Both the position numbers and the translations under genes were made by a program. A stretch of 64,000 bases of DNA from Yersinia entomophaga (GTDB lineage Bacteria > Pseudomonadota > Gammaproteobacteria > Enterobacterales > Enterobacteriaceae): assembly GCF_001656035.1 (NCBI RefSeq), contig NZ_CP010029.1:1724288-1788287 (forward strand). The letters are read 5' to 3'. Position 1 is the stretch's first letter. Every line of letters starts with the position of its first letter. A model generated the notes under the pieces. The model searched no databases, was not told the DNA's origin, and worked only from the letters and a program-made list of their open reading frames with translations. Positions 1-9,922 of this stretch are shown here, piece after piece.

Positions 1-867
1 CCCCATGCCTTATCCCGAAATATCAAACGCAACGAGTCGCGTACTATTCTGGTCATTGTGCCGGACATCAGCGATCCCTTTTTTGCCGACATTGTTCAGG
101 GTATTGAGCAAACCGCCGCCCAACAAGGCTATTTGGTGTTAATTGGCGACTGCGCGCAGCAAACCCAGCAGGAACGCACTTTCGTCAATTTGATTATTAC
201 CAAACAGATTGATGGGATGCTGTTACTCGGTTCCAACCTGCCGTTTGATGCCAGTAAAGAAGAACAACGCAACCTTCCACCGATGGTGATGGCTAACGAA
301 TTCGCGCCAGAGCTGGAGCTGCCGACGGTTCATATCGATAACTTAACCGCCGCTTTTGAAGCCGTACATTATCTGCATCAGTTGGGTCATACGCGCATTG
401 CCACCATCGCCGGGCCAGAGACAATGCCGCTGAGCCATTATCGCTTACAGGGTTACGTACAAGCGCTGCGCCGTAATGGGATTGCCATTGAGCAAACTTA
501 TATTTTGCGGGGCAATTTCAGCTATGAAGCCGGTGCAGAAGCCTTTGCCGAACTGATGTCACTGCCGAAACCGCCAACGGCGATTTTCTGCCACAACGAC
601 GTCATGGCGATCGGCGCTATCTGGCAAGCGAAGAAGATGGGGATTCGTATTCCCGAAGATGTATCACTGGTTGGTTTTGACGATCTCAAACTGTCGCAAT
701 ACTGCGATCCGCCATTGACCACGGTAGCGCAACCTCGCTACCAAATTGGTCAGCAAGCCATGTTACTATTACTGGAACAGCTACAAGGGAATAACGTTCA
801 AAGCGGTTCTCGACTGTTAGATAGCGAATTAATCATTCGAAACAGTACCTGTAAGCCTAAAAGCTAG
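1..867 (+). CDS. cytR: CytR transcriptional repressor, 5'-truncated by the window edge
   Basis: LacI/GalR-family repressor that, with CRP, controls nucleoside uptake and catabolism genes and is induced by cytidine. The frame is open from base 1; by comparison with E. coli CytR (341 aa) only the N-terminal DNA-binding helix-turn-helix and hinge, about 55 residues, lie outside. What remains is the periplasmic-binding-like effector domain, opening with the RNESRTILVIVPDISDPFF segment typical of CytR and ending with SELIIRNST. The first internal ATG-like position should not be taken as the start. It lies upstream of ftsN in the same direction, as in E. coli. Identity is from close recall of the family sequence; the DNA-binding half is not visible here. 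Confidence 0.95.
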   Translation, partial: PHALSRNIKRNESRTILVIVPDISDPFFADIVQGIEQTAAQQGYLVLIGDCAQQTQQERTFVNLIITKQIDGMLLLGSNLPFDASKEEQRNLPPMVMANEFAPELELPTVHIDNLTAAFEAVHYLHQLGHTRIATIAGPETMPLSHYRLQGYVQALRRNGIAIEQTYILRGNFSYEAGAEAFAELMSLPKPPTAIFCHNDVMAIGAIWQAKKMGIRIPEDVSLVGFDDLKLSQYCDPPLTTVAQPRYQIGQQAMLLLLEQLQGNNVQSGSRLLDSELIIRNSTCKPKS

Positions 868-932
868 GCAAATATTATAGGGTTAAGTAACATGACTGAC
901 TTACTCCAACATCAAAACGCAGCGAAACGATA

Positions 933-1787
933 GTGGCACAAAGAGATTATGTAAGCCGAGGGCGCTCAGGAGCGCGGCGCAAGAGCACCAGCAAGAAGAA
1001 AAGCAGTGCTCCAAGAATATCGAAAACCCTGGTGGCGCTAGCCGGCGCCTTGTTGGTGGTATTCGTTGGTGGCCTCTATTTCATTACTCATAACAAACCG
1101 GGTGAACTCCCGCTGTTACCCAGCCATGATCCGCGCACGGGCAATGGATTACCGCCTAAGCCGGAAGAACGCTGGCGGTATATCAAAGAACTAGAAAATC
1201 GTCAGATTGGTGTAACGACGCCAACCGAACCTTCTGCTGGCGGCGGCATCGATGCAAAAACCCAGTTAACCAACGAACAGCGCCAATTATTAGAACAAAT
1301 GCAGGCCGATATGCGGCAACAACCGACACAACTGTCGGAAGTGCCTTATAACGATGCCACTCAGGTTCCTCGTTCTCAGGTAACAATCAAGCCGCCAGTG
1401 AATGTTCAGCCACAGATTCAGCAACCGGTTAGCCAACCGCGCCAAACCGCGCCGGTAACAGCGCCATCAGCGCAGCAGCGGATGTTGCCGTCTAATCCGG
1501 CTCCGGTTACTCCGGCGGTAACGCCACCGAAGCCGGAAAAAGAGAAGGAAAAAGAAAAAACCCAGCGCTGGATGTTGCAGTGTGGTTCCTTCAAAGCAAT
1601 GGATCAGGCCGAATCAGTGCGCGCGCAGCTGGCATTTGAAGGTATTGAGAGCCGGATTACTACCGGTGGCGGTTGGAATCGCGTGGTTCTGGGGCCTTAT
1701 AGCACCCGCCCTGCGGCAGATAAAATGCAGCAACGATTGAAAGGCGCAGGTGTATCCAGCTGTATTCCCCTCTCTATTGGGGGTTGA
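933..1787 (+). CDS. ftsN: Cell division protein FtsN
   Basis: Late essential divisome protein that triggers septal peptidoglycan synthesis through FtsA and FtsQLB. The start is GTG at 933, giving the conserved MAQRDYV opening. Visible parts: short basic cytoplasmic tail (residues 1-30), one membrane helix (about 32-52), a conserved NGLPPKPEERWRYIKELE stretch near 70-90, a long Gln/Pro-rich linker, a short Lys/Glu tract (KEKEKEK) and a C-terminal SPOR domain (about 210-282) that binds denuded septal glycan. At 284 aa it is shorter than E. coli FtsN (319 aa); the difference lies in the low-complexity linker. It follows cytR by 65 bp and precedes the separately promoted hslVU. Confidence 0.96.
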   Translation: MAQRDYVSRGRSGARRKSTSKKKSSAPRISKTLVALAGALLVVFVGGLYFITHNKPGELPLLPSHDPRTGNGLPPKPEERWRYIKELENRQIGVTTPTEPSAGGGIDAKTQLTNEQRQLLEQMQADMRQQPTQLSEVPYNDATQVPRSQVTIKPPVNVQPQIQQPVSQPRQTAPVTAPSAQQRMLPSNPAPVTPAVTPPKPEKEKEKEKTQRWMLQCGSFKAMDQAESVRAQLAFEGIESRITTGGGWNRVVLGPYSTRPAADKMQQRLKGAGVSSCIPLSIGG

Positions 1788-1810
1788 AAAGTATCAATCC
1801 CCCCCCATTT
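1783..1810 (+). promoter_or_regulatory. Sigma-32 (heat-shock) type promoter of hslVU
   Basis: GTTGAAA at 1783-1789 and CCCCATTT at 1803-1810 are separated by 13 bp. This matches the sigma-32 consensus (CTTGAAA, 13-14 bp, CCCCATNT) at nearly every position. It overlaps the last codons of ftsN and lies 77 bp before hslV, whose E. coli counterpart is a classic heat-shock operon. Confidence 0.85.
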
Positions 1811-1824
1811 ATAATCTCAATATG

Positions 1825-1856
1825 CCTCGCGTTGTGTTGAACGATACAACGCGGGG
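1825..1856 (+). promoter_or_regulatory. Stem-loop in the hslVU 5' leader
   Basis: CCTCGCGTTGT (1825-1835) pairs with ACAACGCGGGG (1846-1856): 11 base pairs including one G-U, with a 10-nt loop. It lies just downstream of the heat-shock promoter and 30 bp before the GTG start, so it would be in the mRNA leader. E. coli hslVU mRNA is reported to carry a regulatory 5' stem-loop, so this is probably the equivalent element with a different sequence. Confidence 0.7.
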
Positions 1857-1886
1857 GCTCATTCCGTCTGCAACGAGGGTTCGCTC

Positions 1887-2417
1887 GTGACAACAATTGT
1901 AAGTGTACGCCGAAATGGCCATGTAGTAATTGGTGGTGATGGTCAGGTCACTCTGGGCAATACCGTGATGAAAGGGAACGCTAAAAAAGTTCGCCGCCTA
2001 TATAACAATAAGGTCATTGCCGGTTTTGCAGGTGGCACCGCTGACGCTTTCACTTTATTTGAACTCTTTGAGCGCAAACTGGAAATGCATCAGGGTCATT
2101 TGACCAAGGCCGCCGTTGAGTTAGCCAAAGACTGGCGAACCGACCGCATGCTGCGCAAACTCGAAGCGCTGCTGGCAGTCGCGGATGAAACCGCTTCGCT
2201 TATCATCACCGGTAACGGTGACGTCGTGCAGCCAGAAGATGATTTGATCGCTATCGGCTCCGGTGGGCCATACGCTCAATCCGCCGCGCGCGCGCTGCTG
2301 GAAAACACAGAATTAGGTGCTCGGGATATCGTTGAGAAATCACTGAGTATTGCGGGGGATATTTGTATCTATACCAACCGCTTCCAAACTATTGAAGAAT
2401 TAACTTACAAGGCGTAA
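1887..2417 (+). CDS. hslV: ATP-dependent protease proteolytic subunit HslV (ClpQ)
   Basis: N-terminal-threonine peptidase that forms a double hexamer capped by HslU and degrades misfolded proteins and regulators such as SulA and sigma-32. The start is GTG; removal of fMet exposes Thr2 of MTTIVSVRR as the nucleophile. At 176 aa it equals the E. coli length, with conserved GGDGQVTLG and AIGSGGPYA segments. hslU begins 11 bp downstream, so the two are co-transcribed from the heat-shock promoter upstream. Confidence 0.98.
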   Translation: MTTIVSVRRNGHVVIGGDGQVTLGNTVMKGNAKKVRRLYNNKVIAGFAGGTADAFTLFELFERKLEMHQGHLTKAAVELAKDWRTDRMLRKLEALLAVADETASLIITGNGDVVQPEDDLIAIGSGGPYAQSAARALLENTELGARDIVEKSLSIAGDICIYTNRFQTIEELTYKA

Positions 2418-2428
2418 GGATAGAATAT

Positions 2429-3760
2429 ATGTCTGAGATGACCCCACGCGAAATCGTCAGTGAGCTTGATAGCTACATCATTGGCCAGGACAAAGCTAAG
2501 CGCGCAGTGGCGATCGCCCTGCGTAACCGCTGGCGTCGTATGCAGCTTAACGAAGAGCTGCGCCATGAAGTGACCCCGAAAAACATTCTGATGATCGGCC
2601 CAACCGGCGTCGGTAAAACCGAAATTGCCCGCCGTCTTGCAAAACTGGCGAACGCGCCGTTTATCAAAGTTGAAGCCACTAAATTCACCGAAGTTGGCTA
2701 TGTTGGTAAAGAAGTGGACTCTATTATCCGCGATCTGACCGACGCCGCCGTGAAAATGGTCCGTCATCAGTCCATTGAAAAAAACCGTTACCGCGCTGAA
2801 GAACTGGCGGAAGAACGTATTCTGGATGTGCTGATTCCACCGGCTAAAAACAACTGGGGCCAGGTTGACGAATCTCAGGAGCCTTCCGCTACCCGTCAGG
2901 CATTCCGCAAAAAACTGCGTGAAGGCCAGTTGGACGATAAAGAAATCGAAATCGATCTGGCTGCCGCACCGATGGGCGTTGAAATCATGGCACCTCCTGG
3001 TATGGAAGAAATGACCAACCAGTTGCAATCCATGTTCCAGAACATTGCTGGTCAGAAACAAAAACCGCGTAAAATCAAAATCAAAGAAGCATTCAAGCTG
3101 TTGATTGAAGAAGAAGCGGCCAAACTGGTTAATCCGGAAGAGCTGAAACAGCAGGCTATCGATGCCGTTGAACAGCACGGTATCGTGTTCGTGGACGAGA
3201 TCGATAAAATCTGTAAGCGCGGCGAAACCTCCGGCCCGGATGTCTCCCGCGAAGGTGTGCAGCGCGACCTGTTGCCGCTGGTTGAAGGCTGTACCGTTTC
3301 GACCAAGCACGGCATGGTGAAAACCGATCACATTCTGTTCATCGCTTCAGGCGCTTTCCAGGTTGCCAGCCCGTCGGATTTGATTCCTGAGCTTCAGGGT
3401 CGTCTGCCAATCCGCGTAGAGCTACAGGCACTGACCACCGAAGATTTTGAACGCATTCTGACCGAGCCTAGCGCTTCCTTGACCGAGCAATACAAAGCGC
3501 TGATGGCAACCGAAGGCGTTACCATCGATTTTACTGCAGAAGGTATTCGTCGCATCGCAGAAGCCGCATGGCAGGTTAATGAGCGTACCGAAAATATCGG
3601 TGCCCGCCGTCTGCATACCGTTCTGGAACGTTTGATGGAAGATATTTCCTTCGATGCCAGCGAAAGTAACGGTTCATCCGTGACTATTGATGCTGAATAC
3701 GTTGGGAATCATCTGGATGAGCTCGTAGCAGATGAAGATCTGAGTCGATTTATTCTATAA
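2429..3760 (+). CDS. hslU: HslU (ClpY) ATPase subunit of the HslUV protease
   Basis: AAA+ unfoldase that recognises substrates and feeds them into HslV in the cytoplasm. At 443 aa it has exactly the family length. Walker A GPTGVGKT is at residues 57-64, the pore loop GYVG at 90-93, the intermediate (I) domain between about 110 and 240, and Walker B IVFVDEID at 252-259. The C-terminal tail SRFIL, which docks into HslV, is intact. It is second gene of hslVU and ends just before a rho-independent terminator. Confidence 0.98.
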   Translation: MSEMTPREIVSELDSYIIGQDKAKRAVAIALRNRWRRMQLNEELRHEVTPKNILMIGPTGVGKTEIARRLAKLANAPFIKVEATKFTEVGYVGKEVDSIIRDLTDAAVKMVRHQSIEKNRYRAEELAEERILDVLIPPAKNNWGQVDESQEPSATRQAFRKKLREGQLDDKEIEIDLAAAPMGVEIMAPPGMEEMTNQLQSMFQNIAGQKQKPRKIKIKEAFKLLIEEEAAKLVNPEELKQQAIDAVEQHGIVFVDEIDKICKRGETSGPDVSREGVQRDLLPLVEGCTVSTKHGMVKTDHILFIASGAFQVASPSDLIPELQGRLPIRVELQALTTEDFERILTEPSASLTEQYKALMATEGVTIDFTAEGIRRIAEAAWQVNERTENIGARRLHTVLERLMEDISFDASESNGSSVTIDAEYVGNHLDELVADEDLSRFIL

Positions 3761-3794
3761 TTTGGTTCTATTAGCGTCCGCTGGATAGATAAAA

Positions 3795-3820
3795 GTGGGA
3801 GGCTTGGCCTCCCCTTTTTG
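3795..3820 (+). terminator. Rho-independent terminator of hslVU
   Basis: GGGAGGC (3797-3803), a 3-nt loop and GCCTCCC (3807-3813) are followed by a C and five T. It lies 36 bp after the hslU stop and before menA. Confidence 0.88.
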
Positions 3821-3859
3821 TCTCTGGCTGACATGGACTCACACAGACCGAAGCGAATT

Positions 3860-4777
3860 ATGAGCTCATCAACTTCTACCAGCCAAGCTCAAGCCTGGCT
3901 AGAAAGCCTGCGGCCACGGACTTTACCACTGGCTTTTGCCTCTATTGTTACCGGCTCCGCCCTGGCTTATTGGCTCGACAGTTTTAAACCTGCGGTAGCG
4001 CTACTGGCCTTGATTACTGCCGGTATGCTGCAAATTTTATCTAATCTGGCCAATGACTACGGCGACGCGGTGAAAGGTAGTGATACCGAAGAACGCATCG
4101 GGCCACTGCGCGGAATGCAAAAAGGCATCATAACCCGCGAGCAGATGAAGAAAGCGCTGATTCTCACCGTTATTCTCACCATTATTTCCGGCGTAGCGCT
4201 GATTGCCGTTGCCTGTGAAAAACCGAGCGATATTCTGGGCTTTCTGGTACTCGGCTTGATGGCGATTGTCGCCGCCATCACCTACACCATTGGTAGTAAA
4301 CCTTACGGTTATATGGGTTTGGGGGACATTTCGGTACTAATGTTCTTCGGCTGGCTAAGCGTGGCCGGTACCTATTATCTGCAATCGGGCCATTTTGACA
4401 GTCTGGTGATGCTACCGGCTACCGCCTGCGGTTTATTGGCCACTGCGGTGTTAAACATTAATAATCTGCGCGATATCGAAAGCGATGCGGCCAACGGCAA
4501 AAATACCCTCGCCGTGCGTTTGGGCCCACAGCGCGCCCGTTATTATCACGCCGTATTAATCACCGCCGCGATTGCCTGTCTGGCGTTGTTTAGCCTGCTT
4601 TATCTGCACCGCTGGACCGGCTGGATCTTTGTTCTGGCTATTCCGCTACTGGTAAAACACGCGATTTATGTACTGCGCGAGCCAACCGCCGCAGGCATGC
4701 GTCCGATGCTGGAACATATGGTAAAAGCTGCGCTGCTCACCAATATCCTGTTTGCCGTTGGTCTGGTATTTAACTAA
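3860..4777 (+). CDS. menA: 1,4-dihydroxy-2-naphthoate polyprenyltransferase MenA
   Basis: Integral inner-membrane UbiA-family prenyltransferase that joins octaprenyl diphosphate to dihydroxynaphthoate in menaquinone synthesis. The two Asp-rich metal/diphosphate motifs are NDYGDAVKGSD (residues 65-75) and NNLRDIESD (201-209), set in a row of hydrophobic helices. I chose the ATG at 3860 because it aligns with the E. coli N-terminus (QAWLESLRP about 11 residues in) and gives 305 aa against 308. The frame is open further upstream to a TTG inside the hslU terminator, which is unlikely to be used. Confidence 0.95.
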   Translation: MSSSTSTSQAQAWLESLRPRTLPLAFASIVTGSALAYWLDSFKPAVALLALITAGMLQILSNLANDYGDAVKGSDTEERIGPLRGMQKGIITREQMKKALILTVILTIISGVALIAVACEKPSDILGFLVLGLMAIVAAITYTIGSKPYGYMGLGDISVLMFFGWLSVAGTYYLQSGHFDSLVMLPATACGLLATAVLNINNLRDIESDAANGKNTLAVRLGPQRARYYHAVLITAAIACLALFSLLYLHRWTGWIFVLAIPLLVKHAIYVLREPTAAGMRPMLEHMVKAALLTNILFAVGLVFN

Positions 4778-4786
4778 CGCGCCTTT

Positions 4787-4824
4787 TTCTGCCAATTCCC
4801 AGAAAACCCTGCGGATTGGCAGAA
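4787..4824. repeat. Perfect 10-bp inverted repeat after menA
   Basis: TTCTGCCAAT (4787-4796) and ATTGGCAGAA (4815-4824) are exact reverse complements around an 18-nt loop. It sits 9 bp after the menA stop and may act as a weak terminator or 3'-end stabiliser; there is no long T-run. The rraA promoter candidate lies just downstream. Confidence 0.55.
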
Positions 4825-4841
4825 TTTAACAATTGATGATT

Positions 4842-4871
4842 TTGCCAACAGTAGCCAGAAAGGGATATACT
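4842..4871 (+). promoter_or_regulatory. Candidate promoter of rraA
   Basis: TTGCCA (4842-4847) and TATACT (4866-4871) are separated by 18 bp, which fits a sigma-70/sigma-S type promoter. The start codon of rraA is 32 bp further on. E. coli rraA has its own growth-phase promoter; which sigma factor is used here is inference. Confidence 0.45.
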
Positions 4872-4873
4872 GA

Positions 4874-5389
<516 letters not shown>

Positions 5390-5423
5390 CACCGACTCGG
5401 TTATACCAAACGAATTCTATAAG

Positions 5424-5450
5424 AAAGGGCGATATAAATATCGCCCTTTT
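5424..5450. terminator. Bidirectional terminator between rraA and zapB
   Basis: AAAGGGCGATA (5424-5434), loop TAAA and TATCGCCCTTT (5439-5449) form a perfect 11-bp stem with A-run before and T-run after, so it can serve both converging genes. Confidence 0.9.
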
Positions 5451-5498
5451 GCTTTTGCGCTTAATCGGTTGCCAGCGCTATGGATGCCGAGAATAACC

Positions 5499-5738
5499 TC
5501 AGACCTCTTCCATTTTACCCAGCAGTGCGCGCAGACGATCCTGCCATACGTGCTGTTCTTGCTTTAGCTGCTCATTTTCACGCACTAACGCTTCACGGTT
5601 ACCCGCTGCGTCCTGAACCTCTTGGGACAGGGTGTTGTTTTTTTCTTTCAGCTCTTCAATTTCCATCTGCAACAAAGTGATGGTATCAATCGCCTGCTGA
5701 ACTTTACCTTCCAGTTTCTCAAATACTTCAAATGACAT
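5499..5738 (-). CDS. zapB: Cell division factor ZapB
   Basis: Small, almost entirely coiled-coil protein that bridges ZapA-bound FtsZ to MatP at the division site. The 79 aa begin [20 protein letters not shown] and show heptad patterning ([13 protein letters not shown]) along the whole chain, ending MEEV as in E. coli. It is transcribed away from glpF, with a 518-bp intergenic region upstream. Confidence 0.96.
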   Translation of the reverse strand: MSFEVFEKLEGKVQQAIDTITLLQMEIEELKEKNNTLSQEVQDAAGNREALVRENEQLKQEQHVWQDRLRALLGKMEEV

Positions 5739-6120
5739 TCTTTAGTCCCCTCATGATCGCAAGGCGTACATCTATTGGTAGCGGTCGCATTTTGAAGATG
5801 CAACCACTGCGAATATCCATCGCGCTATATATTCATCGAACTCGGTAACAAGCGCTGTATTTTAACGCGCCCCCGTAAACAGCGGCGCAGCTTGATTAAA
5901 ACGATTGTATGTAGCCTGTCTCCCCCTGTCTAGCGACATACCGGCACAAAGCACAGTCTCTCGCAATTTACCTAGCGCCACTATCAGCAAATGCTGAAAA
6001 CCTGCGGCCTGTTATCGCGTCATATTTTACATATTTACAACAATGGAAAGTAAAAGCACTGGTCTGATCACACTTTCAGAAAGCACTAACACCCACGCGT
6101 TACGCGAATTCGCTCATTTT

Positions 6121-6136
6121 TATGACAAGGCACACA
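6121..6136. promoter_or_regulatory. Candidate CRP site upstream of glpF
   Basis: TATGA-N6-ACACA matches 8 of 10 consensus positions of TGTGA-N6-TCACA. E. coli glpFK is CRP-activated, but the distance from the likely glpF promoter is long, so this is a weak call. Confidence 0.3.
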
Positions 6137-6161
6137 GATTTCGATTTCGCTATTTCTCGTT

Positions 6162-6181
6162 TGTGCTCGTTAACGATAAAT
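6162..6181. promoter_or_regulatory. GlpR operator upstream of glpFK
   Basis: TGTGCTCGTT followed directly by AACGATAAAT fits the 20-bp GlpR dyad (WATKYTCGWW and its complement) at 17 of 20 positions. A further half-site, ATTTCTCGTT, lies immediately upstream (6152-6161). GlpR represses the glpFKX operon in the absence of glycerol 3-phosphate. Confidence 0.65.
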
Positions 6182-6256
6182 TCACATAAACCCCAAGGAT
6201 GAATTTGGGGAAAAAACAATAAATACCCTATAACTCTCTGTCTGTAGGACATCACT

Positions 6257-7102
6257 ATGAGCCAAACATCAAGTCCGACCCTAAAAGGCCAGTGCATTGC
6301 GGAATTTCTTGGCACCGCTTTGCTGATATTTTTTGGCGTTGGCTGTGTTGCCGCATTAAAATTAGCCGGTGCAAGTTTCGGCCAATGGGAAATCAGTATT
6401 ATCTGGGGTCTAGGCGTCGCCATGGCCATTTATCTAACGGCAGCCATTTCAGGGGCGCACCTTAACCCCGCCGTCACTATCGCTCTGTGGCTGTTTGCCT
6501 GTTTTGATCGCAAAAAAGTCCTTCCTTATATTGTGGCTCAGGTTGTTGGCGCATTCTGCGGCGCGGCTCTGGTCTACGGCCTGTACTACGGCCTGTTTGT
6601 TGATTTCGAACAAACCCACCAAGTGGTACGCGGCGGTAGCGAAAGCCTGAATCTGGCAGGAATTTTCTCTACTTACCCAAATGCCCACATCACCGTTTTC
6701 CAAGCTTTCCTGGTTGAAACCGTGATTACCGCCATTCTGATGTGCCTGATTCTGGCGTTGACCGACGACGGTAACGGCATTCCACGCGGCCCGCTGGCTC
6801 CCCTGCTGATTGGTATCCTGATTGCGGTTATTGGTGCTTCGATGGGGCCATTGACTGGCTTTGCGTTGAACCCGGCTCGTGATTTCGGCCCTAAGGTATT
6901 TGCTTATCTGGCTGGCTGGGGCGATATCGCCTTCACGGGCGGGCGTGATATTCCTTACTTCCTGGTACCGATTTTCGGACCTATAGTAGGCGCATTATTA
7001 GGTGCATTCGGCTACCGCGCACTGATTGGCCGCCATTTGCCATGTGACGTCTGCGTTGTGGAAGAAGATGCTTCCACCAGCACCACCGAACGTAAAGCGT
7101 AA
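6257..7102 (+). CDS. glpF: Glycerol uptake facilitator GlpF
   Basis: Inner-membrane aquaglyceroporin that lets glycerol diffuse in. The 281 aa match the E. coli length. The two half-helix signatures are SGAHLNPAV (NPA at residues 70-72) and GFALNPARD (NPARD at 205-209); the Arg after the second NPA is the selectivity-filter Arg. Six membrane helices are evident. It is first gene of glpFKX, 43 bp before glpK, so that imported glycerol is trapped by phosphorylation. The C-terminal tail is short and acidic/Thr-rich. Confidence 0.97.
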   Translation: MSQTSSPTLKGQCIAEFLGTALLIFFGVGCVAALKLAGASFGQWEISIIWGLGVAMAIYLTAAISGAHLNPAVTIALWLFACFDRKKVLPYIVAQVVGAFCGAALVYGLYYGLFVDFEQTHQVVRGGSESLNLAGIFSTYPNAHITVFQAFLVETVITAILMCLILALTDDGNGIPRGPLAPLLIGILIAVIGASMGPLTGFALNPARDFGPKVFAYLAGWGDIAFTGGRDIPYFLVPIFGPIVGALLGAFGYRALIGRHLPCDVCVVEEDASTSTTERKA

Positions 7103-7130
7103 TCCAGACACTGGAATAAACGGTAACTAA

Positions 7131-8666
<1,536 letters not shown>

Positions 8667-8731
8667 TATTGTCAACTTTCGCATCGCAGCAGCCAGAGCT
8701 GTAATTTGAAAGAGTACATGCATGACCCATC

Positions 8732-8766
8732 ACGCGCTGTCGCTCCCCCCGGCAGCGCGTTTTTTA
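8732..8766 (+). terminator. Terminator-like hairpin between glpK and glpX
   Basis: ACGCGCTG (8732-8739) pairs with CAGCGCGT (8753-8760) and is followed by six T. It lies 66 bp after the glpK stop and 87 bp before glpX, so it may terminate or partly attenuate transcription and lower glpX expression relative to glpFK. Confidence 0.75.
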
Positions 8767-8852
8767 TCCCTTCGCCCCTGCCGCCACGCCCCAGTGTGAT
8801 AGAATTCCCGCTCTATATCCGTTTTCCCATTCTGCAATTAACAGGTCGAGCC

Positions 8853-9863
8853 ATGAAACGTGAATTAGCCATCGAATTCTCCCGCGTAACCGAAGCCGCC
8901 GCCTTGGCGGGCTACAAATGGTTAGGTCGGGGTGACAAAAATGCCGCCGACGGCGCTGCCGTACGAGCTATGCGCATTATGCTCAACAAGGTCAATATCG
9001 ATGGCCGGATCGTGATCGGCGAAGGGGAAATTGATGAAGCCCCGATGCTGTTTATCGGCGAAAATGTCGGGACTGGCGAAGGAGATACGGTAGATATCGC
9101 CGTTGACCCTATTGAAGGCACCCGCATGACCGCAATGGGCCAATCTAACGCTCTGGCTGTTTTGGCGGTTGGTGATAAGGGCACCTTCCTACATGCGCCT
9201 GATATGTATATGGAAAAACTGGTGGTCGGCCCGGGAGCCAAAGGCGCAATTGATCTCAATTTACCGTTGGCTGATAACCTGAAAAATATCGCCCATAAAC
9301 TCAATAAACCGTTATCAGAACTGACGGTTATTACGCTGGCTAAGCCACGCCACGACGGTGTGATTGCCCAAATGCAGCAAATGGGCGTCAAAGTGTTTGC
9401 CATTCCTGACGGTGACGTCGCGGCCTCTATCCTAACCTGTATGCCGGAAAGCGAAGTGGATGTGATGTACTGCGTCGGCGGCGCGCCGGAAGGGGTTATT
9501 TCCGCAGCGGTCATTCGCGCACTGGACGGCGATATGCAAGGGCGTTTGTTGCCGCGTCATGAAGTCAAAGGGGACAACGAAGAAAACCGTCGTTTAGGAG
9601 AGCAAGAGCTGGAGCGCTGTCTGAGCATGCGCATCGAGGCGGGTAAAGTACTGCGTCTGGACGATATTGCTCGTAACGATAACGTGATCTTCTCAGCGAC
9701 CGGTATTACCAAAGGGGATTTGCTGGAAGGTATTTATCGTAAAGGGAATATGGCCACCACGGAAACCCTGTTGATTCGCGGTAAATCCCGCACCATACGC
9801 CGCATTCGCTCTACTCACTTCCTCGATCGTAAAGACGAAGCCTTGCACGAATATCTGCTGTAA
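8853..9863 (+). CDS. glpX: Class II fructose-1,6-bisphosphatase GlpX
   Basis: Mn-dependent phosphatase of gluconeogenesis (fructose 1,6-bisphosphate to fructose 6-phosphate), useful during growth on glycerol. I chose the ATG at 8853 (MKRELAIEFSRVTE), which gives 336 aa, the E. coli length. The frame runs upstream through the terminator hairpin and that part is not coding. Metal/phosphate motifs are GEGEIDEAP (residues 57-65) and DPIEGT (85-90). Last gene of the glp group, separated from glpK by a terminator-like hairpin. Confidence 0.96.
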   Translation: MKRELAIEFSRVTEAAALAGYKWLGRGDKNAADGAAVRAMRIMLNKVNIDGRIVIGEGEIDEAPMLFIGENVGTGEGDTVDIAVDPIEGTRMTAMGQSNALAVLAVGDKGTFLHAPDMYMEKLVVGPGAKGAIDLNLPLADNLKNIAHKLNKPLSELTVITLAKPRHDGVIAQMQQMGVKVFAIPDGDVAASILTCMPESEVDVMYCVGGAPEGVISAAVIRALDGDMQGRLLPRHEVKGDNEENRRLGEQELERCLSMRIEAGKVLRLDDIARNDNVIFSATGITKGDLLEGIYRKGNMATTETLLIRGKSRTIRRIRSTHFLDRKDEALHEYLL

Positions 9864-9878
9864 TTCATCCGACTAAGC

Positions 9879-9916
9879 AAAAAAATGATAAGGGCACCGA
9901 ATCACAAGTGCCCTTA
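9879..9916 (-). terminator. Terminator of emrD (convergent with glpX)
   Basis: TAAGGGCAC (9889-9897) and GTGCCCTTA (9908-9916) form a 9-bp stem. The T-run lies on the minus-strand side (complement of the A-run at 9880-9885), so it serves emrD best, but it could also stop glpX transcripts weakly. Confidence 0.75.
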
Positions 9917-9922
9917 ACGTCA

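Larger units (their letters stand above)
5739..6256. promoter_or_regulatory. 518-bp zapB/glpF divergent intergenic region
   Basis: No gene is apparent. The right-hand part (about 6110-6256) holds the glpF control region: a CRP-like site, a GlpR operator, a possible promoter (TTGGGG 6205-6210, 18 bp, TATAAC 6229-6234) and a TAGGA ribosome-binding site. The left-hand part must carry the zapB promoter; I see no feature there that I can assign firmly. Confidence 0.5.

Noticed and set aside
2405..3331. 308-codon open frame on the minus strand opposite hslU
   Set aside because: It is the antisense of a highly conserved gene, Phe/His-rich with no family resemblance, and has no independent promoter or ribosome-binding site.
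8912..9514. 200-codon minus-strand frame opposite glpX
   Set aside because: Shadow of glpX; Ser/Pro/Ala-rich translation typical of antisense of a GC-skewed coding frame.
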